Origin: CBDFLA01 sp965248915 | GTDB taxonomy: Bacteria; Pseudomonadota; Alphaproteobacteria; M2410 | Length of the DNA stretch: 64,000 bases | Direction: 5' to 3' | Assembly: GCA_965248915.1 (NCBI GenBank) | Contig: OZ252216.1 | Span: forward strand, 2,294,001-2,358,000 | In this document: positions 1 to 9,326 of the stretch, in pieces | How the letters are laid out: the number at the start of each line of letters is the position of its first letter | How positions within the stretch are numbered: the first letter of the stretch is position 1 | The notes under the pieces: generated by a model | The model's input: the letters and a program-made list of their open reading frames with translations, nothing else | What the model was told of the DNA's origin: nothing | The model's database searches: none | Translations under genes and position numbers: made by a program

Positions 1-1113
1 ATGATCGCGCATCACTTGCTCCAACGCATCAAGGGCAACTTCCGATGTTTCATCCCCATTGGCATGAATAAACATCTGCACCCCGGCACGGTGGTATCCG
101 CCAAACCACTTTTCAAGTTCATTTGGATCATCGTTCCAAATCCCGTTGGGACGACCATCCAAATACCCCGGCCACTTGAGCCGCGCGGTGAACCCTTGGA
201 TGGAACCATCGAGAACAAACTTCACGATCCCCATCCGCAATTTGTCAGTGCTTTTGGCTTTGAGAGCCAGAGCCCGTTCTGCCGATTGTTCAACAGGTGC
301 CAGCGTGGCGCCTAACGTCGGCACCAACCGCAATGAACAATCCTCTCGTCCAAACCAACGCGTGAGACTTGCCACAACGTCATCGGTCAGTCCATTGAAG
401 AGATCAGTGGCAGTGGTCACACCGACCCGGCGCGTCAACGCTTCAAAATTCGAAAGGGTCGTGTCATCCGCCATGCCGCCCACGAAGTCGACGCCCGACG
501 CTGACATGGCCATGAACATGGCCGCCATTTCCTGCAGTTCACCATTGGGCTCACCGTTGTCATCCTTCGCAACCCCGACAACATTCGTTGTGCGGTCAAC
601 ACCGGCCGCATCAAGGACAGCGGAGTTGACCGTCGCCAGATGCAAATTCGAGTGAAGGATGACAATGTTGCGTGTGGTTGAGACCTGGTCGAGATCACGA
701 CGACTGAGGCGCGGACCATCGAAGTAGATCGGATCGAGCCCCCACGCCACCAGCGGCTGCGCAGGATCGTCCATTCCTGCATCCACATCACGAAGGTAAG
801 TGACGATGTCTTCTGTCGACTTCAGCTCAGGCGTCTTCTTACCATCCGGACCAATTCGAGGCGTATATCCGACATAAGTGTAACGCCATAAATTGCCCTC
901 CATCAAATGGCAATGACCTTCGACAAACCCAGGCATCAACACCTTGTCGGCAAACTGATTGTCCAGGCGGAAGTCCCGCCAAATCGACAGGTCGTCGAGA
1001 TTTCCGACCCCCAAAATCCTACCATCGCGCACCGCAACATGGGTCGCTTCCGGCTGGTAGGAATTCATCGTGATGATTTTCTTGGCTTGATACACGACTG
1101 TTTCGGAAGTCAT
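1..1113 (-). CDS. Amidohydrolase family 3 (YtcJ-like) metal-dependent hydrolase, 3' end outside window
   Basis: 371 codons are present; the gene reads leftwards and runs off the window, so the C-terminus is missing. It starts at the ATG at 1113 behind a strong AGGGAGAGGG ribosome site. The N-terminal part has the amidohydrolase layout: a small beta domain with 'VRDGRILGVG', then 'LMPGFVEGHCHL' carrying the HxH metal pair (about H67 and H69). Further on 'KFVLDGSIQGFTA' and 'MFIHANGD' match the YtcJ/amidohydrolase-3 barrel. Family members hydrolyse amide or ester bonds with one or two bound metal ions, but substrates are rarely known, so none is assigned. No signal peptide is seen, so it is probably cytoplasmic. 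It is divergent from the SDR gene at 1309. Confidence 0.85.
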   Translation of the reverse strand, partial: MTSETVVYQAKKIITMNSYQPEATHVAVRDGRILGVGNLDDLSIWRDFRLDNQFADKVLMPGFVEGHCHLMEGNLWRYTYVGYTPRIGPDGKKTPELKSTEDIVTYLRDVDAGMDDPAQPLVAWGLDPIYFDGPRLSRRDLDQVSTTRNIVILHSNLHLATVNSAVLDAAGVDRTTNVVGVAKDDNGEPNGELQEMAAMFMAMSASGVDFVGGMADDTTLSNFEALTRRVGVTTATDLFNGLTDDVVASLTRWFGREDCSLRLVPTLGATLAPVEQSAERALALKAKSTDKLRMGIVKFVLDGSIQGFTARLKWPGYLDGRPNGIWNDDPNELEKWFGGYHRAGVQMFIHANGDETSEVALDALEQVMRDH

Positions 1114-1308
1114 GTCCCTCTCCCTATTATTCGGCGATTTTTCACTTCTCTCGCCCCATACTAGTCTAAATCGCAATGGATGACGGTCAAAATCGCAGCG
1201 AGGGAGTTCGGCAATAGCTGTCAATTCTTGCGGTAACTGATCAACGGCCATAGGGTGGGCGCCGAACAAACCTCCGAAACATCAAAAATCAAGAAAAGGG
1301 AGAAAACC

Positions 1309-2211
1309 ATGAGCAGATTGTGTGAAGGGCGCGTCACCATTGTGACAGGTGCAGGCCGAGGCATTGGTCGAGAGTACGCCATGATGTTGGCTGAGCATGG
1401 AGCCAAGGTCGTCGTCAATGATTTGGGCGGTGACCGACACGGCGCCGGCGGTGACAAAGGTCCAGCCCTCCAAGTGGTCGACGAAATCAAAGCGTTGGGT
1501 GGTGAAGCGGTAGCCAATGGTGACAATGTGGCCGATTGGGACGGCGCAAAACACATGATCGATCAAGCGATCACTGAATTTGGCAAACTGGACGCGGTGG
1601 TCAACAACGCGGGTATCTTGCGCGACCGTATGTTGGTCAACATGACAGAGCAAGAATGGGACGCGGTGATCAATGTGCATCTCAAAGGAACATTTGCGCC
1701 CGCTCATCACGCGGCCGCCTATTGGCGACAACTTGCTAAAGAAACCGGCACACCCGTCGATGCCCGCATCATCAACACCTCGTCTGTCTCAGGCATCTAC
1801 GGCAACCCGGGTCAATCAAACTACGGTGCCGCCAAAGCTGGCATTGCTGCCTTCACTGTGATCACCGCGCGCGAATTGCGTCGCTACGGCATCACGGTCA
1901 ATGCCATCGCGCCGGTTGCACACACGCGCATGACAGAAGACCTGGCCGAATACACCGAAGAACAGATTGCTAGGCGCGATCCTAAATATGTCGCACCAAT
2001 TGCAACTTGGCTCGTCAGTGAAGACTCAAAGGATGTTTCTGGTCGCGTTTTCGAAAGCTGTGGTTACTTCTTTGCGGTGGCTGAAGGCTGGCATCGCGGC
2101 CCTTCCACGACAGAACCAACCCTCGATCCTCGTGAAATGGGCGAAGTCGCAAAAAAATTCGTCGCCGAAGCTCGCAAAAACGCAGGCATGGACGGCCAAG
2201 ATCTCGACTAA
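1309..2211 (+). CDS. Short-chain dehydrogenase/reductase (SDR), hydroxyacyl-CoA dehydrogenase-like
   Basis: 300 aa NAD(P)-dependent oxidoreductase. The cofactor motif TGAGRGIG is at residues 13-20, NNAG at about 98-101, and the catalytic Ser/Tyr/Lys set is completed by 'NTSSVSG' and 'YGAAK'. The stretch 'VVVNDLGGDRHGAGGDKGPA' resembles the SDR half of the multifunctional 17-beta-HSD type 4/peroxisomal enzymes, which oxidise 3-hydroxyacyl-CoA; that substrate is inferred from resemblance only. The start chosen is the ATG at 1309, preceded by AAGGGAGAAAACC. An in-frame start at 1255 would add 18 residues lacking SDR character. It stands alone, followed by a hairpin at 2225-2259. Confidence 0.85.
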   Translation: MSRLCEGRVTIVTGAGRGIGREYAMMLAEHGAKVVVNDLGGDRHGAGGDKGPALQVVDEIKALGGEAVANGDNVADWDGAKHMIDQAITEFGKLDAVVNNAGILRDRMLVNMTEQEWDAVINVHLKGTFAPAHHAAAYWRQLAKETGTPVDARIINTSSVSGIYGNPGQSNYGAAKAGIAAFTVITARELRRYGITVNAIAPVAHTRMTEDLAEYTEEQIARRDPKYVAPIATWLVSEDSKDVSGRVFESCGYFFAVAEGWHRGPSTTEPTLDPREMGEVAKKFVAEARKNAGMDGQDLD

Positions 2212-2224
2212 GTGGTTAGCCAAG

Positions 2225-2259
2225 GTCACCCCATTTGCACAAAGTCAAATTGGGGTGAC
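2225..2259 (+). terminator. Inverted repeat after the SDR gene, possible terminator
   Basis: GTCACCCCA at 2225-2233 pairs perfectly with TGGGGTGAC at 2251-2259 across a 17-base loop, 14 bases after the SDR stop codon. There is no T-tract after the stem, so it may be a weak intrinsic terminator or a transcript-stabilising hairpin. Confidence 0.4.
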
Positions 2260-2338
2260 TGATGGGCCTCCATCATTGAACCACCGCCAGGACTCCTTAT
2301 AGTACGCGCCAAACCAGCGCGATTCAACGGGGACCCAC

Positions 2339-4381
2339 ATGACAGATCAGACCATCAATCCTTTCTTTGAAGAATGGGATACGCCTTTTGGCATGCCCCC
2401 ATTTGATCGGATTAAGCCAGAGCATTTCATGCCAGCCTTTGAAGAAGGGATGCGGAAGCAGCTTGAGAACATTGAACGCATTACCTCAAATCCAGAAGCC
2501 CCCACTTTTGAGAACACAATCGAAATGTTCGAGCGTTCAGACCAAAATCTGGAACGCGTGGTAGCGGTCTTCTTCAATCTCACCTCTTCTCATACAAATG
2601 ATGAGATCCAGAAGATCCAACGTGAGATCGTACCGCGACTCACCGTGCACGAAACCAGTATCCTGATGGATGAGGGACTCTTCAAACGAGTGAACGCGGT
2701 TTACGATAGCAAAGAGGGTCTCGACCTCACTCTCGAAGAAGACCGCCTACTCGAAGAGATTCACAACAAATTCATAAGAACCGGCGCCGCACTCGATCAA
2801 AACGCCAGGAATGAGGTCAAAGCACTGGACGAAAAAATTTCCAGGCTAACCACGTCGTTCGGACAGAACGTTCTAAAGGACACAAACGCATTCGAGTTAG
2901 TACTGGAGACAGAGGAAGAGCTTGAAGGATTACCTGAATCGGTACGGAGCGCTGCTGCTGAAGAAGCCATCGAGCTTGGCCATCCTGGAAAGTACGCTTT
3001 CACAATTTCACGGTCTTCATTTACCCCGTTTATGAAATTTTCAGCAAATCGAGACCTCCGAGAAAGACTCTATACCGCCTACATTAAGTGTGGGAACAAC
3101 GGCACAGAAAACGACAACAAAGAGACCGTATCCAAAATCGCATCGCTAAGAGCGAGAAGAGCTCGACTCTTGGGATTTGAAACGCACGCCCAATACATGC
3201 TTGACGATCGCATGGCCAAATCACCAGAGGCCGCAAAGGTTTTACTAAACAAGGTATGGCATCCAGCCCAAAAGATGGCCAAACAGGAAGCTGATGGCAT
3301 CCAAGAGAAGATTCAGAAAGAAGGCGCGAACTTCAAACTCGCCCCATGGGATTGGTGGTATTATGCGGAGAAAGTCAGGACTGAAAAATACGATCTCAAT
3401 GAAGAGGATGTTAAACCTTACTTTGTCCTCGACAAAGTACGTGATGGCGCTTTTACCGTGGCAACCCGGCTCTTTGGCCTGACATTCGAACGACGTTACG
3501 ACATCCCAACGTATCATTCCGAGGTTCAATCGTTCGAGGTTAAAGACAAGGACGGCAATCACGTCGGCCTCTTCCTTGCAGACTACCACATGCGCACTTC
3601 CAAACGTGGCGGCGCTTGGATGAATTCGGTTCGCGAACAATCGAAGCTTGATGGTAAAGTTCGTCCGATTGTTTTCAACACTTGCAATTTTCCCAAAGGC
3701 ATTGAAGGCGAACCAACACTTCTGGGCTTTGAAGAAGTAAAAACCCTGTTTCACGAATTTGGCCATGCGCTGCACGGCCTTATGAGCCAGGTCACCTATG
3801 AAAGTCTTTCGGGCACTTCTGTAAAGCGCGACTTTGTCGAACTTCCGTCCCAAATATATGAGCACTGGGGATTCGAAAAGGAGGTCCTGAAATCTTACGC
3901 CACTCACAAGGACACGGGAGAATCGATCCCCGACGCGCTCATTGAAAAAATCCTCAAAGCACGCAAGTTCAATCAGGGTTTCCAAACTACCGAATATTTG
4001 GCGGCCTGTTTCCTGGATTTGGCCTGGCACAATCTCAAGGACGGAGAAATCAAATCCGTTCAAGAATTTGAAGAACAGACAATGGAGGACATCGGCTTGA
4101 TCCCAGAAATTGCCCTCCGTTATCGATCCACTTACTTCCAACACATATTCTCTGGTGGATATTCGGCCGGGTATTATTCTTACATTTGGGCCGAAGTCTT
4201 AGACGCGGACGGTTACGACCTATTCAAACAAAATGGCATTTTTGATCAGGCGACAGCTCAGTCCTTCCGCGAGAACATTCTCGAACGCGGCGGCACTGAC
4301 GACCCTATGGAACTCTACAAGAAGTTCCGTGGCCGCGAGCCATCTGTTGAACCGCTGTTGGCAAAAAGAGGGTTAGAATAA
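2339..4381 (+). CDS. dcp: M3-family zinc metallopeptidase, peptidyl-dipeptidase Dcp-like
   Basis: 680 aa, the normal length for Dcp/oligopeptidase A. The zinc motif HEFGHALH starts at residue 472, and the M3 C-terminal region follows, including 'HIFSGGYSAGYYSYIWAEV'. The N-terminus 'NPFFEEWDTPFGMPPFDRIK' is typical of the Dcp branch. M3 enzymes degrade short peptides; Dcp removes C-terminal dipeptides. No clear signal peptide is seen, so it is probably cytoplasmic. The next gene starts 7 bases after the stop, so the two are probably co-transcribed. The symbol rests on family resemblance; prlC/OpdA is the main alternative. Confidence 0.85.
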   Translation: MTDQTINPFFEEWDTPFGMPPFDRIKPEHFMPAFEEGMRKQLENIERITSNPEAPTFENTIEMFERSDQNLERVVAVFFNLTSSHTNDEIQKIQREIVPRLTVHETSILMDEGLFKRVNAVYDSKEGLDLTLEEDRLLEEIHNKFIRTGAALDQNARNEVKALDEKISRLTTSFGQNVLKDTNAFELVLETEEELEGLPESVRSAAAEEAIELGHPGKYAFTISRSSFTPFMKFSANRDLRERLYTAYIKCGNNGTENDNKETVSKIASLRARRARLLGFETHAQYMLDDRMAKSPEAAKVLLNKVWHPAQKMAKQEADGIQEKIQKEGANFKLAPWDWWYYAEKVRTEKYDLNEEDVKPYFVLDKVRDGAFTVATRLFGLTFERRYDIPTYHSEVQSFEVKDKDGNHVGLFLADYHMRTSKRGGAWMNSVREQSKLDGKVRPIVFNTCNFPKGIEGEPTLLGFEEVKTLFHEFGHALHGLMSQVTYESLSGTSVKRDFVELPSQIYEHWGFEKEVLKSYATHKDTGESIPDALIEKILKARKFNQGFQTTEYLAACFLDLAWHNLKDGEIKSVQEFEEQTMEDIGLIPEIALRYRSTYFQHIFSGGYSAGYYSYIWAEVLDADGYDLFKQNGIFDQATAQSFRENILERGGTDDPMELYKKFRGREPSVEPLLAKRGLE

Positions 4382-4388
4382 GGTAGCC

Positions 4389-5759
4389 ATGATGACCGAC
4401 GAACAACGTCGCCAAATTCTCGTATGCGCGTTCGCGTTTGGCATCATGTTCTTGCTGTCACTCCCTTGGCAGCCATACCCAGGTGACTTCTTCATCAAGG
4501 GCGCCGGTATTGTGTTGCTCGCGCTGTACGTATTTTTGAGCCGTGCCAATCACCGCCTCTTCATTGTGACCGCTTTGCTCTTCAGCGCCAGCGGAGATGT
4601 TCTACTTGCTCAAGGGGCTTTCGTCGCAGGGCTTTCGAGCTTTCTCATTGCCCACCTCATCTACATTGCAGTGTTTGTCACCATCGGTCGCTCTGAAGGG
4701 CGAGTTAATAGGGCGCGCTTTCCCTATGCAGCGGGTTTGGTTGTGGCAATCACAGCCTATCTGGCTTGGCTGTGGCCAGATCTCGGGTCCCTCCGCGGCC
4801 CTGTTGCGGCCTACATGGCGGTCATTACGGGCATGGGCGTTGCCGCCTTGGTCATCCCCTTTCGATCACGCCTCATTTTCCTTGGCGCCTTCACCTTTAT
4901 CTTCTCAGACGGAGTTATCGCCTTAGACCGGTTCAAGATCGAGTTTGCGGCCGCTGACTATGTCATATGGATCGCTTACTTCGCCGCCCAGGTGATGATT
5001 GTCTTCGGGTACTTAAGGCACATGGACAAAAGCCCGGTGGAAACTCGGCCAACTTGGGTCGCTTCCCTTACCGATAATTTGCGAAACAACGGGTTGGACC
5101 TCACCCACACTTTTTCTGTGCAAGATTACAACCAGGCCGTCGACGGCTCATTGAAGCTAGAGACCTATGGTCGCGATCAGACCTTGACGCTGCTCATCGC
5201 GAACACAAGGAACATATGGCCTCATTTTTCCCAATCCCTCCATCAACAACCAAACCTGGCCGGCACACCCAACCCCCTCTACACGAACGTCGAAAGAGTT
5301 GTACGCGAGGCCCTGCAGTCTTCCGACATTCCCGTTGAGTGCTCCGTCCGATGGGCCCACGCCGAAGGGGACAAACTAATCGCCATCCAAAAACTCGCCG
5401 ACGCATCTGGCTTTGCCAAACAAGGCCCCATGGGTTTGAACATTCATGACATATATGGGCCGTGGATAGGATTGCGCGCGGTCATTACATTTGATGTGGA
5501 GAACTTGGAAAAATCGGCACCAACCGAAGGTCCTTGCGCATCCTGCGACAAACCTTGTTTGGCGCCCCTAGACGCCGCCATGAAGGCGACCGAGAGCCTG
5601 ACCAGCGACAATGTAGAGGCCAATTGGGAGCTATGGCTCGCAACCAGAGACGCCTGCCCGGTCGGCCGACAACATCGCTACTTCGATGACCAAATCCGCT
5701 ACCACTACACAAAAGACCGTTCGGTTATCGAACGGCTCGCCGCTGACGAAAAACTCTGA
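4389..5759 (+). CDS. Fusion protein: YhhN/TMEM86-like membrane domain plus MMACHC-like cobalamin-processing domain
   Basis: 456 aa in two parts. Residues about 10-215 are hydrophobic with some seven or eight membrane segments ('GIMFLLSLPWQPYPGDFFIK', 'LFSASGDVLLAQGAF', 'TFIFSDGVIALDRF') and match the YhhN/TMEM86 lysoplasmalogenase fold, including conserved acidic residues in SGD and SDG. Residues about 225-456 are soluble and resemble MMACHC/CblC-type proteins: 'LTLLIANTRNIWPHF', 'GPWIGLRAVITFD', then the cysteine cluster 'CASCDKPCLAP' and 'DACPVGRQHRYF'. MMACHC proteins bind and dealkylate or decyanate cobalamin. The reading frame is continuous with no stop or reinitiation site at the joint. 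Domain identities are by eye; function as a unit is unknown. It follows the M3 peptidase by 7 bases. Confidence 0.65.
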   Translation: MMTDEQRRQILVCAFAFGIMFLLSLPWQPYPGDFFIKGAGIVLLALYVFLSRANHRLFIVTALLFSASGDVLLAQGAFVAGLSSFLIAHLIYIAVFVTIGRSEGRVNRARFPYAAGLVVAITAYLAWLWPDLGSLRGPVAAYMAVITGMGVAALVIPFRSRLIFLGAFTFIFSDGVIALDRFKIEFAAADYVIWIAYFAAQVMIVFGYLRHMDKSPVETRPTWVASLTDNLRNNGLDLTHTFSVQDYNQAVDGSLKLETYGRDQTLTLLIANTRNIWPHFSQSLHQQPNLAGTPNPLYTNVERVVREALQSSDIPVECSVRWAHAEGDKLIAIQKLADASGFAKQGPMGLNIHDIYGPWIGLRAVITFDVENLEKSAPTEGPCASCDKPCLAPLDAAMKATESLTSDNVEANWELWLATRDACPVGRQHRYFDDQIRYHYTKDRSVIERLAADEKL

Positions 5760-5781
5760 AACTCCACCCCTTGATGCCAAC

Positions 5782-5810
5782 TTGACCTCACGGTCTTGAA
5801 CAAATATGGT
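5782..5810 (+). promoter_or_regulatory. Sigma-70-type promoter for the nitroreductase-marR pair
   Basis: TTGACC (5782-5787) and TATGGT (5805-5810) are separated by 17 bases and lie 28 bases before the nitroreductase start at 5839. Confidence 0.5.
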
Positions 5811-5838
5811 TTAATCTTAAACTATGTGGGAGTTGGAC

Positions 5839-6987
5839 ATGAAATCGCGACGGCAGGTTCTTAAAGTTATCGGACAAGGGGGAGCCTTAATCGCCCTCGG
5901 CGGCACCCTCTCAGGCTGTGACCCAATCCCCGACGAGGCCAATGAACCCTGGCGGATCGCGGGTACATGGACCGAGGACCCGCGGCTCAACATCCTCTCT
6001 TACGCAATCCTGGCGCCCAATCCACACAATCGCCAGCCTTGGATAGCCGATCTCCGAGAACCAGATCGCATCACTATACTTCCAGATCCAGAGAGGTTTT
6101 TGCCAGAGACCGACCCGCCCAATCGCCAGGTCCTCATCGGGCTTGGATGTTTCTTAGAACTCACAAACCTCGCTGCACAGGCTTACGGTTTCGCGACGAC
6201 GATCACGCCCTTTCCGCAAGGAGAGCCAGGTCCCGACAGTTTGGGCACCAAACCCGTGGCCACCATCGAGCTCACCCCAAGTGATCCGGTGGTCGACCCA
6301 CACTTTGATCTCATCACCGCCCGCCGAAGCACCAAAGTCGCCTACGACCTTGAGCGCCCCGTGTCGGAAGAAACTCTAAAAGGTCTGATCGATCTCTCCC
6401 TCCCATCCGGAATTGACATTCGCTACACACACGAAGAAAAGCTAATCCAGAAACTGCGAACCCTCACCTATGACGCCCACTATGTCGAAGTCACGACACC
6501 GAGAACTAATATGGAGAGCATCGAACTCATGCGGATCGGCGGTGTCGAAATCAAAGAACATCGCGACGGCATAGATCTTGGTGGAACCATGATGGAAGTC
6601 GGCAAAGCAACCGGCGTCATAACGAGAGAAACCCTGGCCGATCCAAACTCGCGAGCCTTTAAGATTGGGCTGGACATGTTCAAGGAGATCTTTGACTCCG
6701 GTATGGCCTACGCGTGGATCGTCTCGGAAGAGAATGACCGCCTCTCGCAACTTAACGCAGGGCGGGTCTATGTGCATCTCAATCTCCAAGCCATCGCCAT
6801 TGGCTTAGGGCTTCACCCTCACAGCCAACTCCTGCAAGAATTTGCCGAGATGTCTGACCTGCAAGGAAAATTGTATGATACCATTCTGCCAGAGCGCGAT
6901 GGAACGATTCAAATGTTCGCGCGCCTTGGATATGGTCCCGCACAAGAGGCCACGCCCCGACGCCGGCTCAAGGACATAATCTTGTGA
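5839..6987 (+). CDS. Twin-arginine-signal nitroreductase-family protein, possible lipoprotein
   Basis: 382 aa. The N-terminus MKSRRQVLK is a twin-arginine motif, followed by a hydrophobic stretch ending LSGC, so the protein is probably exported folded and may be lipidated at that Cys. 'YAILAPNPHNRQPW' is a nitroreductase FMN-binding signature and 'ARRSTKVAYD' a second conserved strip; 'LNLQAIAIGLGLHPHSQ' fits the C-terminal helix. Such proteins carry FMN and use NAD(P)H; an extracytoplasmic version would need another electron source, and substrates are unknown. The start at 5839 is preferred because GGGAG lies 7 bases upstream; an ATG at 5824 would spoil the signal. It overlaps the next gene by 4 bases. 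Confidence 0.75.
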   Translation: MKSRRQVLKVIGQGGALIALGGTLSGCDPIPDEANEPWRIAGTWTEDPRLNILSYAILAPNPHNRQPWIADLREPDRITILPDPERFLPETDPPNRQVLIGLGCFLELTNLAAQAYGFATTITPFPQGEPGPDSLGTKPVATIELTPSDPVVDPHFDLITARRSTKVAYDLERPVSEETLKGLIDLSLPSGIDIRYTHEEKLIQKLRTLTYDAHYVEVTTPRTNMESIELMRIGGVEIKEHRDGIDLGGTMMEVGKATGVITRETLADPNSRAFKIGLDMFKEIFDSGMAYAWIVSEENDRLSQLNAGRVYVHLNLQAIAIGLGLHPHSQLLQEFAEMSDLQGKLYDTILPERDGTIQMFARLGYGPAQEATPRRRLKDIIL

Positions 6988-7460
6988 GCGAACCACAACT
7001 GATGGCAGACGAAACGGTCATGCCTTCGACTTGGCGCCTGTTCAATGAGATTGGCATCATCAACCAACTGTCAACGACACGGTTGGAACGACAAGCACCC
7101 CATGGCTTGACCGCTGCGCAGTTTGGCTTGTTGATGCACTTGGCACGCTTGGGCGGTGAATGGAGCCTCGTCCGTCTTGCCAACTCTTTTGAAGTGACCA
7201 AAGGCGCCATGACAAGCCTGGTCAAGCGTCTCTCCGGCAAAGGCTTTATCGATGTGAAGCCAAGTGAGACGGACGGCAGGGGAAAAAAGGTCTCACTGAC
7301 CCAGTCCGGTCGGGCCGCATTGAATGACGCCATGAGCGCGCTCGCCCCGGACCTCCAACGTCTCGATCAAGCAATGACGACTGCAGAGCTGACGGCGTTG
7401 ATCGACGGATTGACCATGCTTCGCAAATATCTAGATGACAATCGCTTGTCGGGCGACTAG
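6984..7460 (+). CDS. MarR-family transcriptional regulator
   Basis: 158 aa with a GTG start overlapping the nitroreductase stop (GTGA). The winged helix is clear: 'LTAAQFGLLMHLARLGGEWS' is the first helical part, 'VRLANSFEVTKGAMTSLVKR' the recognition helix, 'GKGFIDVKPSETDGRGKKV' the wing, and 'LTQSGRAALNDAM' leads into the dimerisation helices. MarR proteins bind DNA as dimers and release it on binding small phenolic or oxidised ligands. Translational coupling to the nitroreductase suggests it controls that gene. Internal ATGs at 7002 and 7020 are alternative starts. Its stop codon overlaps the stop of the convergent sulfotransferase gene. Confidence 0.85.
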   Translation: MSEPQLMADETVMPSTWRLFNEIGIINQLSTTRLERQAPHGLTAAQFGLLMHLARLGGEWSLVRLANSFEVTKGAMTSLVKRLSGKGFIDVKPSETDGRGKKVSLTQSGRAALNDAMSALAPDLQRLDQAMTTAELTALIDGLTMLRKYLDDNRLSGD

Positions 7461-9043
7461 CCCTCATATCCGAGAGCGTCTTTCAACGGGCCCAACCATG
7501 GTTCGTATTGTTTCCACTTGGCGACCGAGCTTGAGTAAATCGGTTGTCGCACTTGCCAGTGACTGAACGTGACAACGGAACGTTTCGTCTTGTTAAACTC
7601 GAGGCATGCATCATCCCACGGCAAGCCAACAAAGTCGACCATCCGACGGCTTTGTCCCTCTTGGTCCGCGATAACATCTTCGTAGTTCACCTCAAGAATT
7701 TCCACCGGCAATACGGACTTCCAATGATCCATGATGCGAAGATATTGCTTATATTGATGGCCTAAAAACTCAAATTTCGACGCAAAGGGATAATTCCGTG
7801 TGAAGTTTCTTACATAGATCGAGAAACACGTGTCCATAGGATCCCGCTTACAATGAATGATCCGGGCCTTGGGGAAGAGGGTCGAAACGAGACCAAGATT
7901 TGCAAAGTTGTGAGGAAACTTGTCGGTAATCCGAATCTCGTTTCCGGCAGCCTCTGAGCTCTTTTCGAGATAAAAGTCGGCCATCTTGGCAAACGCCTCA
8001 GGACCAAGCTCCGTCAGACATTGAGGATAAGGCAAAGGCACGTCTTGAAATTCAGGAATGATATGAACACGCATATCCCCCATAATTTGCAGCTCGCCAG
8101 CACCGAAGACATCTGGATGACTGGCCAATATCTGCTCGGTCAGTGAGGTACCCGATCGCGGCATGCCAACAATAAACACTGGCCTTTCCGACGACGATCC
8201 ATAGTCTTTGCATTTCTCAAAGAATTGAGGAGTGAACACATTGAACAAAGTGCCGGCACTCTCATCGCTTGACCCAGTGTCATATTGGATATCCACCTTG
8301 TCATTCGCTTCTCGGAAGACCTTAAAGGCTCTTTCATAATCACCAACATCGTCCAAGATCTTTCCCATCGAGAATCCAAGCGAGATTGACGATTCCGTCT
8401 CTGGATGAATTTTCTCAAACACTTCCTCCATTTGAGAAAACTCTTTCGGCAATTCGTTGAATTTTCTGCTTTCTGCAAAGATCGCCCAAGCACCCGAATT
8501 ATGTGGCCGCGTCTTGAGGGCTCGCATGGCAAAATCTAGAGCCTTCTTCGCATTACCGCGGCCCCGGGCAACATGGGCAAGCCCAACCAGTGCCTGTCCA
8601 TCCCCTGGTGTTTCCACCATGAGCGATTTGTAGACCTTCTCAGCTTTCTTCGGTTCCCCCAAACGGCGATAGATTTCCCCTAGTGAAAGTGCAACCTCTT
8701 TGTCTTTCGGATTCATTTTCAAGGCGCGTTCATAGGCGATCCGTGCATCACTATTTAGTGCACTGTCGGCCATCACATGCGCCAAGGCCACGACTACTTC
8801 ATAATTTGAAGGGTCTACGTGATGCGCCTCATTGAAATAGGTAATGGCCATACCAGGGTCGTTGTTGTTGAGGGCATGTTGTCCTAGCCAGCGCAATGCA
8901 TGAAACTGACCTGGGTATTTCTCAAGAATCGCAAGCGTAACTTCTTCCGCTTTGTCGAGGTTTCCATTTTCCTCGTATTGCCCGGCCTCCTCAAACATTC
9001 GAATGAGGTCGTTCTTCATTGCTTGATCAGCGATCTTCACCAT
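7457..9043 (-). CDS. TPR-repeat sulfotransferase
   Basis: 528 aa. Residues about 10-210 form consecutive TPR units, for example 'GNLDKAEEVTLAILEKYPGQ' and 'GMAITYFNEAHHVDPSNYEV'. The C-terminal half is a sulfotransferase: 'PVFIVGMPRSGTSLTEQIL' is the 5'-phosphosulfate-binding loop for PAPS, and 'IIHCKRDPMDTCFSIY' the 3'-phosphate-binding strip. Related TPR-sulfotransferases are common in alphaproteobacteria and are thought to sulfate peptides, lipids or sugars; the acceptor is not predictable. No signal peptide is seen. It is monocistronic and convergent with marR, sharing the CTAG stop overlap at 7457-7460. Confidence 0.9.
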   Translation of the reverse strand: MVKIADQAMKNDLIRMFEEAGQYEENGNLDKAEEVTLAILEKYPGQFHALRWLGQHALNNNDPGMAITYFNEAHHVDPSNYEVVVALAHVMADSALNSDARIAYERALKMNPKDKEVALSLGEIYRRLGEPKKAEKVYKSLMVETPGDGQALVGLAHVARGRGNAKKALDFAMRALKTRPHNSGAWAIFAESRKFNELPKEFSQMEEVFEKIHPETESSISLGFSMGKILDDVGDYERAFKVFREANDKVDIQYDTGSSDESAGTLFNVFTPQFFEKCKDYGSSSERPVFIVGMPRSGTSLTEQILASHPDVFGAGELQIMGDMRVHIIPEFQDVPLPYPQCLTELGPEAFAKMADFYLEKSSEAAGNEIRITDKFPHNFANLGLVSTLFPKARIIHCKRDPMDTCFSIYVRNFTRNYPFASKFEFLGHQYKQYLRIMDHWKSVLPVEILEVNYEDVIADQEGQSRRMVDFVGLPWDDACLEFNKTKRSVVTFSHWQVRQPIYSSSVAKWKQYEPWLGPLKDALGYEG

Positions 9044-9326
9044 TACGTCTTCTTGCCTGTACTGTTGTTTGAAACTCTCGTGGGGTCCCGCCGCTCCAGG
9101 CGGGCCTTAGGCCGCAGTGATTATTCATAAAACCACCGCCACCACAAGCCTATCGCCGGATCATGGTTTCCGGTATCAAGGGGGGAGCGACAAACCTTGG
9201 AAATCTGCGGTGAGTGAGGGTCGCGGTTGAAGCCCGTGGGGCGGGCAATGAACTCCCCGACACTTATCGCCACGCTATGCAACCCCAGTGTGAGAACAGG
9301 ATTTCAATTTCCCAAGAAGAAATATC

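Noticed and set aside
1..655. Plus-strand frames at the window start
   Set aside because: They are antisense to the amidohydrolase, which has clear motifs and a strong ribosome site.
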